From Polynucleobacter rarus (GTDB taxonomy: Bacteria > Pseudomonadota > Gammaproteobacteria > Burkholderiales > Burkholderiaceae): DNA of 64,000 bases. The notes beneath the pieces were generated by a model, which saw nothing but the letters and a program-made list of their open reading frames with translations, was not told the origin of the DNA and ran no database searches. The stretch is from assembly GCF_003072505.1 (NCBI RefSeq), contig NZ_NTGB01000001.1, forward strand, positions 2,731,622 through 2,795,621. The letters run 5' to 3'. The position numbers were made by a program, and so were the translations under genes. Shown piece by piece: positions 45,185-55,091 of this stretch (positions are counted from its first letter, which is position 1; the number at the start of each line of letters is the position of its first letter).

Positions 45185-46621
45185 ATGAACTTACCAATGA
45201 ATGGCACTTCTAACGATTTTGAAATCGCAGATATTACCTTAGCTGATTTTGGTCGCAAAGAAATAGCAATTGCTGAAACAGAAATGCCAGGACTCATGGC
45301 AATTCGTGATGAGTACAAAGTAACCCAACCACTCAAGGGTGCCAGAATTACTGGATCACTCCACATGACGATTCAAACAGCTGTTTTGATTCAAACATTA
45401 CAAGCTTTAGGAGCGCAAGTCCGTTGGGCTTCTTGCAATATTTACTCTACCCAAGATCACGCAGCTTCAGCCATTGTGGCAGACGGAACACCAGTTTTTG
45501 CGATTAAGGGTGAAACTTTAGAGCAATACTGGGACTTTACACACCGTATTTTTGAGTGGACAGATGGCGGTTATTCGAACATGATTTTGGATGACGGCGG
45601 TGATGCCACTTTACTCTTGCACTTGGGTGCCCGCGCAGAAAAAGATTTAAGCATTTTAAGTAATCCAACGAGTGAAGAAGAAACAATTCTTTATGCATCA
45701 ATTAAAGCAAAACTCTTAAAAGATCCAACTTGGTACTCAATCAGACTTGCACAAGTTAAAGGTGTAACAGAAGAAACGACTACTGGTGTGCATCGTTTGT
45801 ATCAGATGTTTAAAAAGGGCGATCTCAAGTTCCCTGCAATTAACGTGAATGATTCCGTAACAAAGAGTAAGTTTGACAATCTTTATGGTTGCCGTGAATC
45901 ATTGGTTGATGCGATTAAGCGTGCAACGGACGTTATGATTGCCGGTAAAGTTGCTGTTGTAGCTGGTTATGGTGACGTAGGTAAAGGTTCTGCTCAAGCC
46001 CTGCGCGCTCTATCAGCTCAGGTTTGGGTGACTGAAGTTGATCCGATTTGTGCTTTGCAAGCTGCGATGGAAGGTTATCGTGTTGTAACGATGGATTATG
46101 CTGCTGATAAAGCAGATATTTTCGTATCAGCTACTGGTAATTATCACGTGATTACTGAAGAGCACATGTTGAAAATGAAGAACCAAGCGATTGTCTGTAA
46201 TATCGGTCACTTTGATAATGAGATCGATGTTGCTAGTATGGAAAAATATCGTTGGGAAGAAATTAAGCCACAAGTTGACCATATCATTTTCCCAGCAGCT
46301 AATGGCCAGCCAGAAAAGCGTATCATTATTTTAGCTAAAGGTCGTTTGGTCAATTTAGGTTGTGGTACTGGCCATCCTTCATATGTAATGAGCTCCTCTT
46401 TTGCCAATCAAACGATTGCACAAATTGAACTTTGGACGAAGTCAAATACGAATGAGTATCCGATTGGTGTTTATACTTTACCGAAGCACTTGGATGAAAA
46501 AGTTGCAGTTTTGCAATTAAGATCATTAAATGCTATGTTGACCACTTTGCGACCAGACCAAGCAGATTACATTGGCGTATCACAAAACGGTCCATTTAAA
46601 CCCGATCACTATCGTTATTAA
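45185..46621 (+). CDS. ahcY: Adenosylhomocysteinase
   Basis: NAD-dependent hydrolase of 478 residues that splits S-adenosylhomocysteine into adenosine and homocysteine, relieving product inhibition of methyltransferases. The NAD loop is [14 protein letters not shown] (about 258-271). DHAASAI and [13 protein letters not shown] are substrate-side stretches, and the C-terminal HLDEKVA...KPDHYRY is typical. It is preceded by its own riboswitch and terminator and by a CGGAGA ribosome site. metF follows eight bases later. Confidence 0.98.
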   Translation: MNLPMNGTSNDFEIADITLADFGRKEIAIAETEMPGLMAIRDEYKVTQPLKGARITGSLHMTIQTAVLIQTLQALGAQVRWASCNIYSTQDHAASAIVADGTPVFAIKGETLEQYWDFTHRIFEWTDGGYSNMILDDGGDATLLLHLGARAEKDLSILSNPTSEEETILYASIKAKLLKDPTWYSIRLAQVKGVTEETTTGVHRLYQMFKKGDLKFPAINVNDSVTKSKFDNLYGCRESLVDAIKRATDVMIAGKVAVVAGYGDVGKGSAQALRALSAQVWVTEVDPICALQAAMEGYRVVTMDYAADKADIFVSATGNYHVITEEHMLKMKNQAIVCNIGHFDNEIDVASMEKYRWEEIKPQVDHIIFPAANGQPEKRIIILAKGRLVNLGCGTGHPSYVMSSSFANQTIAQIELWTKSNTNEYPIGVYTLPKHLDEKVAVLQLRSLNAMLTTLRPDQADYIGVSQNGPFKPDHYRY

Positions 46622-46628
46622 TTTGTCA

Positions 46629-47465
46629 ATGAAGATCTCTGAGATTGAAGTTAGCGTTGAGTTTTTTCCTCCGAAAACACCAGAAGGCGCGAGTAAATTA
46701 AATTTGGTTTCGCAACGTCTTACGGAGGCGATTAAACCAAGTTTTTGCTCGGTAACTTTTGGTGCCGGAGGATCTACTCAAGAAGGGACCATTTCTACGG
46801 TTCAACAACTCCTGGCGAATGGGAACGATGCAGCACCTCATTTGTCTTGTGTGGGCAGTTCCAAAGAAAATGTCCTCTCACTCGTTCAGCGTTATCAAGA
46901 AATGGGTGTAAAGCGGATTGTTGCTCTGCGTGGAGATTTACCTTCTGGCATGGGGCAATATGGCGAATTTCATCATGCTAATGAATTGGTATCGTTTATT
47001 CGTGAAAAAACCGGTGATTGGTTTCATATTGAAGTAGCGGCGTATCCTGAATTTCATCCGCAAAGTATTTCTGCAGAAGCAGATTTGCAACACTTTGTAA
47101 ATAAAGTGAAAGCAGGAGCAAACTCAGCGATTACCCAATATTTCTTTAACTCAGATGCCTATTTTCAGTTTTTAGATGATGTGGAATCACGCGGTGTAAG
47201 CATCGATATCGTACCTGGCATTATGCCAATTACAAGTTCTACACAACTGATGCGCTTTTCTGATACCTGCGGTGCAGAAATTCCTCGTTGGTTAAGACGT
47301 CGCTTAGAAGGATTTGGTGATGATACGGAATCTATTAAAGCGTTTGGCGAGGAAGTTGTGAGCGATTTGTGCTTACAACTCATGAGTGGTGGAGCGCCAG
47401 GTTTACATTTTTATTCTTTAAATATGGCAGAACCTACGATTCAGATTGTCAAAAATCTAGCTTAA
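46629..47465 (+). CDS. metF: 5,10-Methylenetetrahydrofolate reductase
   Basis: FAD-dependent TIM-barrel enzyme of about 278 residues giving 5-methyl-THF for methionine synthase. EVSVEFFPPKTPEG lies at the N-terminus, FCSVTFGAGGSTQEG at about 40-54, then RIVALRGDLP and the NSAITQYFFN strand. I chose the ATG at 46629, just after the ahcY stop; an upstream start would overlap ahcY by 50 bases. Together metK, ahcY and metF cover three steps of the methyl cycle and are probably partly co-transcribed. Confidence 0.96.
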   Translation: MKISEIEVSVEFFPPKTPEGASKLNLVSQRLTEAIKPSFCSVTFGAGGSTQEGTISTVQQLLANGNDAAPHLSCVGSSKENVLSLVQRYQEMGVKRIVALRGDLPSGMGQYGEFHHANELVSFIREKTGDWFHIEVAAYPEFHPQSISAEADLQHFVNKVKAGANSAITQYFFNSDAYFQFLDDVESRGVSIDIVPGIMPITSSTQLMRFSDTCGAEIPRWLRRRLEGFGDDTESIKAFGEEVVSDLCLQLMSGGAPGLHFYSLNMAEPTIQIVKNLA

Positions 47466-47998
47466 TCGAAGTAAAACCGGATGCCTTGTGCTTCCAATTG
47501 AATATGCGATGGTACCGATGGTGTCATCGCATTTTTATTGGTAAATTCGTACACCGTGATGCCATTTAAAAGTTGGGCGATTACAGGGTTAACCTGTGCT
47601 AACTGTTGCTCTGTAGAGGCATACTTATTTTCAACTTCGATAGACTCTATTTGAGGTTGAACCAAGATAATTTTTTTTGTCAAATTATCATAGTGGAAGG
47701 ATGAGCTAAAGTTAATTCTGCCTTTGATTGGTCTTTGATTAGGGAGAAGAATGGAGATCGAGCTCAACGCTTGGATTCGTTGGGAACTTTCACTAGTAGA
47801 AACGTCGGTATTGTTTAATTGGATGATTAAAAATGGCGAAAAGTCTTTGGTAATCGGTGAATGCAATTGCAAATAGAGATTAACTACCGAGGTTGGCAGC
47901 AAGTAATCGGATTTGGCTTGGACGAACAAACTAAAAAAACAGCCAAAGAGAAGAATGAAAAAATTTTGACACATCGCCTTGAGTAACTTTCTCATCAT
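47462..47998 (-). CDS. DUF1439 family periplasmic protein
   Basis: A 178-residue protein with a signal peptide (hydrophobic about 10-27, cleavage near VQAK-SDY). The mature part resembles the DUF1439/YceB-like fold: LPNQRPIKGRINFSSSFHYD and YASTEQQLAQVNPVIAQLLNGI near the end. No lipobox cysteine is evident. The function is unknown. Its ATG overlaps the TGA of the fthC gene upstream, and its end overlaps metF by four bases on the other strand. Confidence 0.72.
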   Translation of the reverse strand: MMRKLLKAMCQNFFILLFGCFFSLFVQAKSDYLLPTSVVNLYLQLHSPITKDFSPFLIIQLNNTDVSTSESSQRIQALSSISILLPNQRPIKGRINFSSSFHYDNLTKKIILVQPQIESIEVENKYASTEQQLAQVNPVIAQLLNGITVYEFTNKNAMTPSVPSHIQLEAQGIRFYFD

Positions 47999-48612
47999 TG
48001 GGGCATCAAATAAAGTGAGGATTCTGTGAGTAGGGCTTGTAATGGGTGGTCATGAGGTTGCGGTTGCCAAATGGGGTGATCTGTTTGGGAAAGTTCTAGA
48101 GCAGTTCCTAATAAAAAAGGCTTAATCTTTTGCTCTTGATAGGCTTCCATGGTTCTGTCGTAGTAACCCCCGCCATAGCCAATTCGCCAAATTTTATGAT
48201 TCGCAAAAAACCATCCGACACAAGGTGCAATAATTAAATCTGGCAGGATGAATTCTTCACTGCATGGCTCAGGAATATTAGCAAACCCCTTTTTCATTGT
48301 CGTTTTATCATCCCAAGCGCAAAATCGTAAAGCTTGTTGGTATTGAGTGACTGGTAATGCAAGTTTTCTATTAGAATCATAGCTTTGCCACTCTAATAAA
48401 GCCCCCTTTAGATCAAGCTCACCGTGAATTGGCCAATAAAAAGCGATATTTTTTATATTTAATGAATATAACGTGTCGATTTTCTGTATAGCCATTAAAA
48501 TCCTACTATGCAGTAGATTTTCAAAATGAGGTGATGTAGCAAGTTGAGCTTGTCGTTCCTTGCGCAATTCGATCAATTGTTTTCTTGCCGATTTATTTTG
48601 TTCTTCATGCAT
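47995..48612 (-). CDS. 5-Formyltetrahydrofolate cyclo-ligase
   Basis: A 205-residue ATP-dependent enzyme that returns 5-formyl-THF to the folate pool (5-FCL/YgfA). The N-terminal helix has KSARKQLIELRKERQA with the substrate-phosphate Arg/Lys. The catalytic segment is IAPCVGWFFANHKIWRIGYGGGYYDR, given here as APCVGWF and RIGYGGGYYDR (about 150-160). It neighbours metF, another folate gene, but is on the opposite strand. Confidence 0.92.
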   Translation of the reverse strand: MHEEQNKSARKQLIELRKERQAQLATSPHFENLLHSRILMAIQKIDTLYSLNIKNIAFYWPIHGELDLKGALLEWQSYDSNRKLALPVTQYQQALRFCAWDDKTTMKKGFANIPEPCSEEFILPDLIIAPCVGWFFANHKIWRIGYGGGYYDRTMEAYQEQKIKPFLLGTALELSQTDHPIWQPQPHDHPLQALLTESSLYLMPQ

Positions 48613-48652
48613 AGGAGTTCATATCCGTTGAAAGGGTCTTTAGTAAGAATAT

Positions 48653-50650
48653 ATGCGCCATTTAAAACCATCCTTAACTAAGTATTTTCAAGTTACTTTA
48701 ATATTTTCTATTATTACTTGTTTTGTATCCTTTAGTCATTTATGGGCAAAAGAAGTAAAAAATACAAAAAATGGATCGACCACGAAAAATGCTAGCGAAA
48801 ATACGCAAGCACAAAGTCAAAATAATAAGGGTACCAACTCTCAAGAATTGACCGATAAGGATCTCTTATTCATTGATTTAAGAGAAGCTGCCCGTCAAAA
48901 TGATTTATTAAAAGCGATACAAATTGCTGGAAATCTGAAAGATTATCCTATGCAAGATTACGTCGAATACTTTAAATTAAAACCGCGTCTGTACGAGTCT
49001 TCAGGACGCGCTAATCCTGCTACGGATGCTGATCGTGAAGTGGAAAGATTCTTACAACGATATAAAGATTCTGGCCTTGCAGATCGACTACGGAATGACT
49101 GGATTTTGGTTTTAGGAAAACGCAGAGATTGGAATGAAGTGGATCGTCAGTATGCACAATTTGCTTTAGATGATGATACGCAGGTGAAGTGCTATTCCTT
49201 TCTTGCTAGATTGTATAAAGGCGAAAATCCTAAACAGGTGGGTTTGGCTGCACGTGCCGCCATTTTGGATTCAAGATATTTTGGTGATGCCTGTCCAGAT
49301 GCTGTCCAAGCTTTACAGGCGCGAGGCGGGCTATCTCAATCTGAGGCAGAAGCAATTAGCCGAATTGCATCTGAAAATGGCCTGGATACTCTTTCCAAAA
49401 AAATAAGTAATGATCCAATTTTTGAAATGGTTAAATTGGCAAGAACGAATCCGACCACTGCTTTAATCAAACTCGAAGAATTTGATTTTTCTGGATCCGC
49501 GGAGAATCGAGGCTTAATGTATGGTGTAGTTGGTCAGTTTCTGGCAAAAAAACAAGATCCAAAGGCACTGGAGGCATTTAAGCGTCAACATCAATTAAGT
49601 GACAGTACGTTGTTATCGCCAGAATCTTCTGAATGGAAAGTCCGAGCAGCGCTAAAAGAAAAAGATTGGAAATTTGTGAAAGAGTCCATTGATGGAATGC
49701 CAGATTGGATTCGGCAACGAGATCCCGCCTGGACCTATTGGTATGGTCGTGCATTGAAGGAACTCAAAGACCCAAGAGCAAATGAGTATTTTCTGTCCAT
49801 ATCATCGCAATTTAACTTCTATGGACAACTGGCGCTCGAAGAATTAAATAAGCCTATTACGATTCCGACAAAAGTGACGGTAAGTGATCCCGAAATCACA
49901 GCGATTGCTCTTAATCATCCCGCCTTCGATAAGGCGGCGAAGTTATACGCGATGAATCTGAGAACAGAGGGTAATCGGGAGTGGAATTGGGAACTAAGAA
50001 ATTTATCCGATCGTGAGTTGATTGCAGCAGCTGAATACGGAAAAAAAATTGGCTTATTAGATAGAACAGTAAACACAGCAGACCGAACAAAATCAGAACA
50101 TAATTTTTCGTTACGATACCCTACACCTTATATCGAAAAACTAAATCCGATTACTCAAAAAATTAATTTAGATATCCATTGGGTCTATGGCTTAATTCGT
50201 CAAGAGTCACGATTTATTATTTCTGCTAAATCAGGCGTGGGTGCTTCAGGTCTAATGCAAGTGATGCCTACGACTGGTAAGTATGTGGCTAAAAAAATAG
50301 GCTTAGCAGATTTTCGTCCTGAGAATCTTTCTGAAATCAATACTAATTTGATAATTGGGTGTAACTATTTAAATATGGTACTGGGTGATTTAGATGGTTC
50401 TTGGGGTTTAGCATCCGCCGCCTATAATGCGGGACCTAGTCGACCAAAGCAATGGCGACAATCGTTAAAAAAGCCGGTAGACGGAGCTATTTTTGCAGAG
50501 ACGATTCCTTTTAATGAAACCAGAACCTATGTAAAAAATGTGTTGTCGAACGCAGTTTATTACGCACATTTAAATGGTAAAACAAATTCACTAAAAGAAA
50601 AATTAGGAAATGTTTATCCAGCCGTAGCAGTATCTTCGAATTTACCTTAA
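48653..50650 (+). CDS. slt: Soluble lytic murein transglycosylase
   Basis: Periplasmic enzyme of 665 residues that cleaves peptidoglycan with formation of 1,6-anhydro ends. It has a signal peptide (about 1-32), an Asn/Gln/Lys-rich linker, a long alpha-superhelical U/L domain, and a C-terminal lysozyme-like domain. The catalytic glutamate is Glu518 in LIRQESRF, followed by SGLMQVMPTTG and AAYNAGPSRPKQW, the usual family motifs. Its products are substrates for the AmpG-type permease encoded at 37417. Confidence 0.95.
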   Translation: MRHLKPSLTKYFQVTLIFSIITCFVSFSHLWAKEVKNTKNGSTTKNASENTQAQSQNNKGTNSQELTDKDLLFIDLREAARQNDLLKAIQIAGNLKDYPMQDYVEYFKLKPRLYESSGRANPATDADREVERFLQRYKDSGLADRLRNDWILVLGKRRDWNEVDRQYAQFALDDDTQVKCYSFLARLYKGENPKQVGLAARAAILDSRYFGDACPDAVQALQARGGLSQSEAEAISRIASENGLDTLSKKISNDPIFEMVKLARTNPTTALIKLEEFDFSGSAENRGLMYGVVGQFLAKKQDPKALEAFKRQHQLSDSTLLSPESSEWKVRAALKEKDWKFVKESIDGMPDWIRQRDPAWTYWYGRALKELKDPRANEYFLSISSQFNFYGQLALEELNKPITIPTKVTVSDPEITAIALNHPAFDKAAKLYAMNLRTEGNREWNWELRNLSDRELIAAAEYGKKIGLLDRTVNTADRTKSEHNFSLRYPTPYIEKLNPITQKINLDIHWVYGLIRQESRFIISAKSGVGASGLMQVMPTTGKYVAKKIGLADFRPENLSEINTNLIIGCNYLNMVLGDLDGSWGLASAAYNAGPSRPKQWRQSLKKPVDGAIFAETIPFNETRTYVKNVLSNAVYYAHLNGKTNSLKEKLGNVYPAVAVSSNLP

Positions 50651-50672
50651 CTACTTTGAAATTGGATTTGAT

Positions 50673-51581
50673 ATGACGCAACAAGTTTTATTGATTGGTG
50701 GTACTGGATTTGTAGGATCCCATCTCATCCGAGAATTGCTTGCGCAAAACGATTCTGTTGTGGTTGCTAAAAGATCAAATAGCCCCTCAAAATACACAAT
50801 CCAATCAGGTGCTAAAGTGATTACTCATCATGATTTTTCAGAGATGGGTGTTCGTGAGCTATTGGCTAATGTTGCTTCAGACGCAGTGGTTATCAATTTA
50901 GTGGGCGTACTCCATGCAAAACAAGAAGATCCTTACGGCCCAGAGTTTTTAGAAGCACATGTCAATCTTCCCGCATACATTATTTCGGGTATGAAATTTT
51001 TAGGAATGAAACGATATCTTCACATGAGTGCACTAGGTGCCGATGCAGATGGGCCGTCTATGTACCTAAGGTCCAAGGGAGATGCCGAAGATATGGTGAG
51101 AAATTCGGGTCTAGACTTTACCATTTTTAGACCATCAGTAATTTTTGGTAAAGATGATCAGTTCATTAATATGTTTGGCAATTTACAGAAGTACTTTCCT
51201 CTGATGCCTTTAGGAGGAGCGAAAGCTGTCTTTCAGCCGGTGAGTGTTGACGATGTGAGTAAAGCTTTTGTCCAATCGATTGCAATGCCCCAAACGATTC
51301 ATCAGACCCTCGATTTATGTGGTCCGCGCGTATATACCTTAGCGCAAATTGTGCAATTTGCTGCAAAACGCCAAGGTGTATCACGCCCGATTATTCCACT
51401 ACCCTATTGGGCGGCTTATCTTCAAGCGAGCTTACTCGAGTTCATGCCCGGTCCAAAAATCATGTCACGAGATAACCTAGCTTCGATGAAAGCAGCCAAC
51501 GTATTACCTCCTAGTGCAATGAATCCATTAGAGGCTGTATTTGGTATTACTCCTACGCCATTAGAAAGTTTATTAACTTGA
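50673..51581 (+). CDS. NDUFA9-like NAD(P)-binding protein
   Basis: Atypical short-chain dehydrogenase of 302 residues. VLLIGGTGFVGSHLIREL is the dinucleotide-binding motif (about 4-21). VVINLVGVL and the HMSALGA segment (about 116-122) belong to the group that includes the complex I accessory subunit NDUFA9. The usual YxxxK active site is replaced by YLRSKGDAE. It may bind a nucleotide without being a classical enzyme; the function in bacteria is unclear. The stop overlaps the cca start. Confidence 0.85.
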   Translation: MTQQVLLIGGTGFVGSHLIRELLAQNDSVVVAKRSNSPSKYTIQSGAKVITHHDFSEMGVRELLANVASDAVVINLVGVLHAKQEDPYGPEFLEAHVNLPAYIISGMKFLGMKRYLHMSALGADADGPSMYLRSKGDAEDMVRNSGLDFTIFRPSVIFGKDDQFINMFGNLQKYFPLMPLGGAKAVFQPVSVDDVSKAFVQSIAMPQTIHQTLDLCGPRVYTLAQIVQFAAKRQGVSRPIIPLPYWAAYLQASLLEFMPGPKIMSRDNLASMKAANVLPPSAMNPLEAVFGITPTPLESLLT

Positions 51582-52681
51582 AAATTTACGTCGTTGGTGG
51601 AGCGATTCGGGATCAATTGCTCGGTTTGCCTGCAAAGGACCGAGATTATGTTGTGGTTGGTAGCTCGCCGGAAGAAATGATTGCCAAGGGGTTTATTCCC
51701 GTGGGTCAAGATTTCCCTGTTTTTTTACATCCCCAAACAAAAGAAGAATACGCTTTAGCTAGGACAGAGAGAAAGTCTGGTCAAGGATACAAGGGTTTTA
51801 CTTTTTATACCTCACCTGAAGTCACTCTCGAGCAAGATTTAATTCGGCGTGATTTTACAGTTAACGCCATGGCGCGAGAGATAAACTCAACGGGAGATTA
51901 TCTTGGTCCAGTCATTGATCCTTATGGGGGCCAAAAGGATTTAACTAACCACCTGTTTCGTCACATCAGTGATGCCTTTAAGGAAGATCCACTACGCATA
52001 TTACGTTTGGGTAGATTTTTGGCGCGTTTTGAGAGTTTTACAGTAGATGCGACTACTCGAGCATTAGTGAAAGAAATGGTGCAAAACGAGGAGTTAAAGT
52101 ACCTAGTTCCAGAGCGAGTGTGGCAGGAAATGAGCAGAGGACTATTAGAAGTAAAACCCTCTCGGATGCTGGAGTTTTTGTTTGAGATTGGCGTGAACGA
52201 AACTTTTTTACCAAGGCATTTATTTACCTCTGAAGCTTTAAAAAAAATCGGTGACCAATTAAATCAACTTGCCCAAGAAGGTGCCCCACTAGACTTTAGA
52301 CTCGCTGTACTCTTGTGTGAGCTAGAGCCACATTTAGCAGAAGATTGGCAAGAGCATCATAAAGTTCCAACAGACCTAAAAAACTTTACCCGTGGATATC
52401 GTCTGGTTAGTCAACTTTTAAAAAATTCAACTAACAGTGCAGAGGATTATTTAGCACTATTTGATGCAACAGATCTTTGGAGAAAGCCAGCTCGTTTTCA
52501 GGATTTCATGAAGTTGGCAGAGTCTTTAGGCCTCAGTACTTTGGTACTTAAAACTGTTACTTTGACGGCCCAAGAGGTTAACGCTGGAGAGATTGCTAAA
52601 GGTATTGCGAGCCACAATGGCAAAGACATTGCACTCGCGGTAACTAAGGCCAGGCTTACAGCAATCGCATCCGCCCTCTGA
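51578..52681 (+). CDS. cca: CCA-adding tRNA nucleotidyltransferase with degenerate HD domain
   Basis: Adds or repairs the 3' CCA of tRNA. It has 367 residues. The nucleotidyltransferase head is intact: VVGGAIRDQLLG (about 4-15), the DRDYVVVG acidic pair (about 21-28), DLIRRDFTVNAMA (about 88-100) and EDPLRILRLGRFLARF. The C-terminal half is shorter than the roughly 410-residue gammaproteobacterial enzyme. Where E. coli has the HD metal motif after a DxRFAxL strand, this protein has DFRLAVLLCELEP, and the following His-rich segment is missing. The 2'-phosphohydrolase activity is probably lost. It starts at TTG overlapping the upstream TGA. Confidence 0.93.
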   Translation: MKIYVVGGAIRDQLLGLPAKDRDYVVVGSSPEEMIAKGFIPVGQDFPVFLHPQTKEEYALARTERKSGQGYKGFTFYTSPEVTLEQDLIRRDFTVNAMAREINSTGDYLGPVIDPYGGQKDLTNHLFRHISDAFKEDPLRILRLGRFLARFESFTVDATTRALVKEMVQNEELKYLVPERVWQEMSRGLLEVKPSRMLEFLFEIGVNETFLPRHLFTSEALKKIGDQLNQLAQEGAPLDFRLAVLLCELEPHLAEDWQEHHKVPTDLKNFTRGYRLVSQLLKNSTNSAEDYLALFDATDLWRKPARFQDFMKLAESLGLSTLVLKTVTLTAQEVNAGEIAKGIASHNGKDIALAVTKARLTAIASAL

Positions 52682-53879
52682 ATCCTGGTAAGGTGTTCAT
52701 TAACTCATCCAAGGATTTGTCTTGGAGCCGATTCATGGACCAAGCTGCTACTTTAAAAAGTTCGCCCATTTCGGCTTCAGAAATTAGTTTTTGCAATGCA
52801 TTACTCTGCGGTAAAAATTGCTTGGGATCATGCATATCCACATTTGCGAGAAGTAATTCACCAATGCCGGCGTCCAGTAAATAAGCCCCCTGACTAAGAT
52901 AAGCAATCAACTCCAACCCCTGTGCTTGAGCTACTTGATTTAAGCTAGACCACTGGACATGAGCGGTTAAATCGCATAAGCCTGGTAAGTAAAATAAGTC
53001 GTCGATCGAATGATGTTGATGGTGGGCAATCAGCGTTCCTTGAGATCTTTGGGGATGATAATATTCTTTAGCCGGAAAGCCATAATCAATGGTGATCAAC
53101 AAACCCTGACGCATAGATTTGGCAATCGTAGAAAGCCAAGACTGGGCACGTAAATGGGTTTCGGTTTGATAGCCCTCTGTAAATTCATCAGCATGCTCAA
53201 GCAAGTACCTAGGCAATTCCTGAGCAGGAACTACTTTGAGGTCGGTCCATAACCAGTGGTCTGAAAAAGAAGGTGAGCAAGCGTCAGGATTGATAGTAAT
53301 CCCTCTGTAATACCATGCATCTGATCGTTTAACGATGACATCAACCGGGATGGCATCAATTACCTCATTAGCTAGAATGATGCCGTCAAACTCCACTGGC
53401 ATTGCAGTGAGCCATTCTATTGCAACAGGTATTTGATGCTCTTTAATAAATTGATGAATGTGTTCTTGTTGGCGTTGTTGCAAATCAGGTGAAACCTCTA
53501 AAATTTGGTAAACATGTGGCAAGGTATTTAACTGCTGCAATTCCAGCAGAATACTTGAGGCCAAAGCGCCAGAACCAGCCCCAAACTCTAAAATTTTGGC
53601 AATATGCCTTCCATTGCGGAAATGTTGAATGACCGGAGAGATGGTTTGAGCAATACTTGCACCAAAATATGGACTGATTTCTGGAGCAGTTATAAAATCT
53701 CCCTTTGAGCCAAATTTAATGGACCCGCCGGTGTAATAGCCAAGTTTGGGCTCATACAAGACCAAATTCATATAATCTGAAAACAAAAGACCGTTTTCAG
53801 AATTTTTTACAAGATCATCAATAAGGTTAGATAATTGACGACAATGGGATAATGCTTCGGTATTGCTTAGTATTTCCAT
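52656..53879 (-). CDS. MidA/NDUFAF7-like class I methyltransferase (COG1565)
   Basis: A 407-residue SAM-dependent methyltransferase. GGSIKFGSKGDFITAPEISPYFG (signature parts GDFITAPEISP) near residues 55-70 is specific to this family. ILEFGAGSGALASSIL is the SAM motif I (about 92-107), and ILANEVIDAIPVD follows. Mitochondrial NDUFAF7 methylates an arginine of complex I; the bacterial substrate is less clear. Its 3' end overlaps that of cca by 26 bases on the other strand. Confidence 0.9.
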   Translation of the reverse strand: MEILSNTEALSHCRQLSNLIDDLVKNSENGLLFSDYMNLVLYEPKLGYYTGGSIKFGSKGDFITAPEISPYFGASIAQTISPVIQHFRNGRHIAKILEFGAGSGALASSILLELQQLNTLPHVYQILEVSPDLQQRQQEHIHQFIKEHQIPVAIEWLTAMPVEFDGIILANEVIDAIPVDVIVKRSDAWYYRGITINPDACSPSFSDHWLWTDLKVVPAQELPRYLLEHADEFTEGYQTETHLRAQSWLSTIAKSMRQGLLITIDYGFPAKEYYHPQRSQGTLIAHHQHHSIDDLFYLPGLCDLTAHVQWSSLNQVAQAQGLELIAYLSQGAYLLDAGIGELLLANVDMHDPKQFLPQSNALQKLISEAEMGELFKVAAWSMNRLQDKSLDELMNTLPGFRGRMRLL

Positions 53880-53895
53880 GAAAGATCTAAATTAA

Positions 53896-54675
53896 ATGAA
53901 CCAACAAAATAAAATTGCACTTATCACCGGTGCCGCAAAACGAGTAGGGCAAGTGATTGCGCTACAAATGGCTGCGGCTGGCTGGGATATTGCAATTCAT
54001 TATGGTAAATCAAAGCAAGAGGCTCTAGGGGTAATTTCGCAAATTGAAGCTTTAGGCCGTCGTGCGATTGCGATAGAAGCCGATTTAGAAAATGCAGAAG
54101 AAGTAAAAAGAATTGTCCCTGAATGTGTGGATCGTTTGGGTATGCCTGATTGCTTGGTTAACAATGCTGCTATGTTTGAATATGATGAGCCGAGTGCCTT
54201 TCAGAGCGATTTACTTGCTAAACATATGCAGGTGAATCTAGCTGCCCCTTTGCTACTGTCAGAGAAGCTCTATCATTTATATGCTGCAATGACACCGCCT
54301 TTAGAACCAGGCGTGATTATTCATTTATTAGATCAAAAGTTAGATAATTTAAATCCTGACTTTTTCTCATACACCTTGTCGAAAGCTGCCTTAGAGGCTG
54401 CGATGAAAATGCAAGCTTTGCATTTTGCACCTTTACTCAGAGTCGTTGGCTTAGCTCCTGGTATTACGATGGTTTCTGGGGATCAATCCGCCGTGGGTTT
54501 TCAGCAAGCCCATCAAATGACACCATTACAAAGATCCTCTTCACCAGAAGATATTGCCCAAGCTGTGCTCTATATATGTAGTGCTAGAGCAATGACCGGA
54601 ACCACCCTACAAATTGACGGGGGACAACATTTGTTTGGCTCACGCAGAGATGTAATGTTTTTAACGAACGAATAA
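53896..54675 (+). CDS. Short-chain dehydrogenase, FolM/pteridine reductase-like
   Basis: A 259-residue SDR. LITGAAKRVGQVIA (about 8-21) has the TGxxxR cofactor loop seen in pteridine reductases, NNAAMFEYD is the central motif, and YTLSK (about 155-159) the catalytic pair, with ALAPG-like VGLAPGIT after it. DQK in the strand before YTLSK replaces the usual catalytic serine, as in the dihydromonapterin reductase FolM group. The next gene, seven bases downstream, is folB-like, which supports a pterin role. The substrate is inferred. Confidence 0.85.
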   Translation: MNQQNKIALITGAAKRVGQVIALQMAAAGWDIAIHYGKSKQEALGVISQIEALGRRAIAIEADLENAEEVKRIVPECVDRLGMPDCLVNNAAMFEYDEPSAFQSDLLAKHMQVNLAAPLLLSEKLYHLYAAMTPPLEPGVIIHLLDQKLDNLNPDFFSYTLSKAALEAAMKMQALHFAPLLRVVGLAPGITMVSGDQSAVGFQQAHQMTPLQRSSSPEDIAQAVLYICSARAMTGTTLQIDGGQHLFGSRRDVMFLTNE

Positions 54676-54681
54676 GGATTT

Positions 54682-55089
54682 ATGACTTTATCAACCAATA
54701 CGAATTTGCTGGCTAATTGCCGCAGATTGTTTCTGAAAGATTACGATGTGCCGATGAATATCGGTGTGCATGAGTTTGAAAAAAAAGCGGAACAACGGGT
54801 GATCATTAATATTGATTTGTATGTGCCTTTAAGGGATAACTCGCCGAAAAAAGATGACTTAGCTGAAGTGGTGGATTATGACTTTATGCGAGAGACAATT
54901 AAGTCGATTGTGAGTCGAGGGCACATTCAATTACAAGAAACTCTCTGTGACGAAATTATGCAAAAAATGTTGGCCCATCCTTTGGTGGTCGCGGCAAGAG
55001 TTAGCTCAGAGAAGCCTGATGTGTATCCTGATTGTGCCAGTGTTGGCGTTGAATCTTTCCAAATAAAAAAACAGCAACTTTTTAAGTAA
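54682..55089 (+). CDS. folB: Dihydroneopterin aldolase-like protein
   Basis: A 135-residue member of the FolB/T-fold family that cleaves or epimerises dihydroneopterin in folate synthesis. The core shows [23 protein letters not shown] (NIGVHEFEK and QRVIINIDL as landmarks), [11 protein letters not shown] and LQETLCDEI with the catalytic acidic residue. It sits between an SDR of the pteridine reductase type and ttcA, with two to seven bases between genes, so the three are one transcript. Confidence 0.88.
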   Translation: MTLSTNTNLLANCRRLFLKDYDVPMNIGVHEFEKKAEQRVIINIDLYVPLRDNSPKKDDLAEVVDYDFMRETIKSIVSRGHIQLQETLCDEIMQKMLAHPLVVAARVSSEKPDVYPDCASVGVESFQIKKQQLFK

Positions 55090-55091
55090 AT

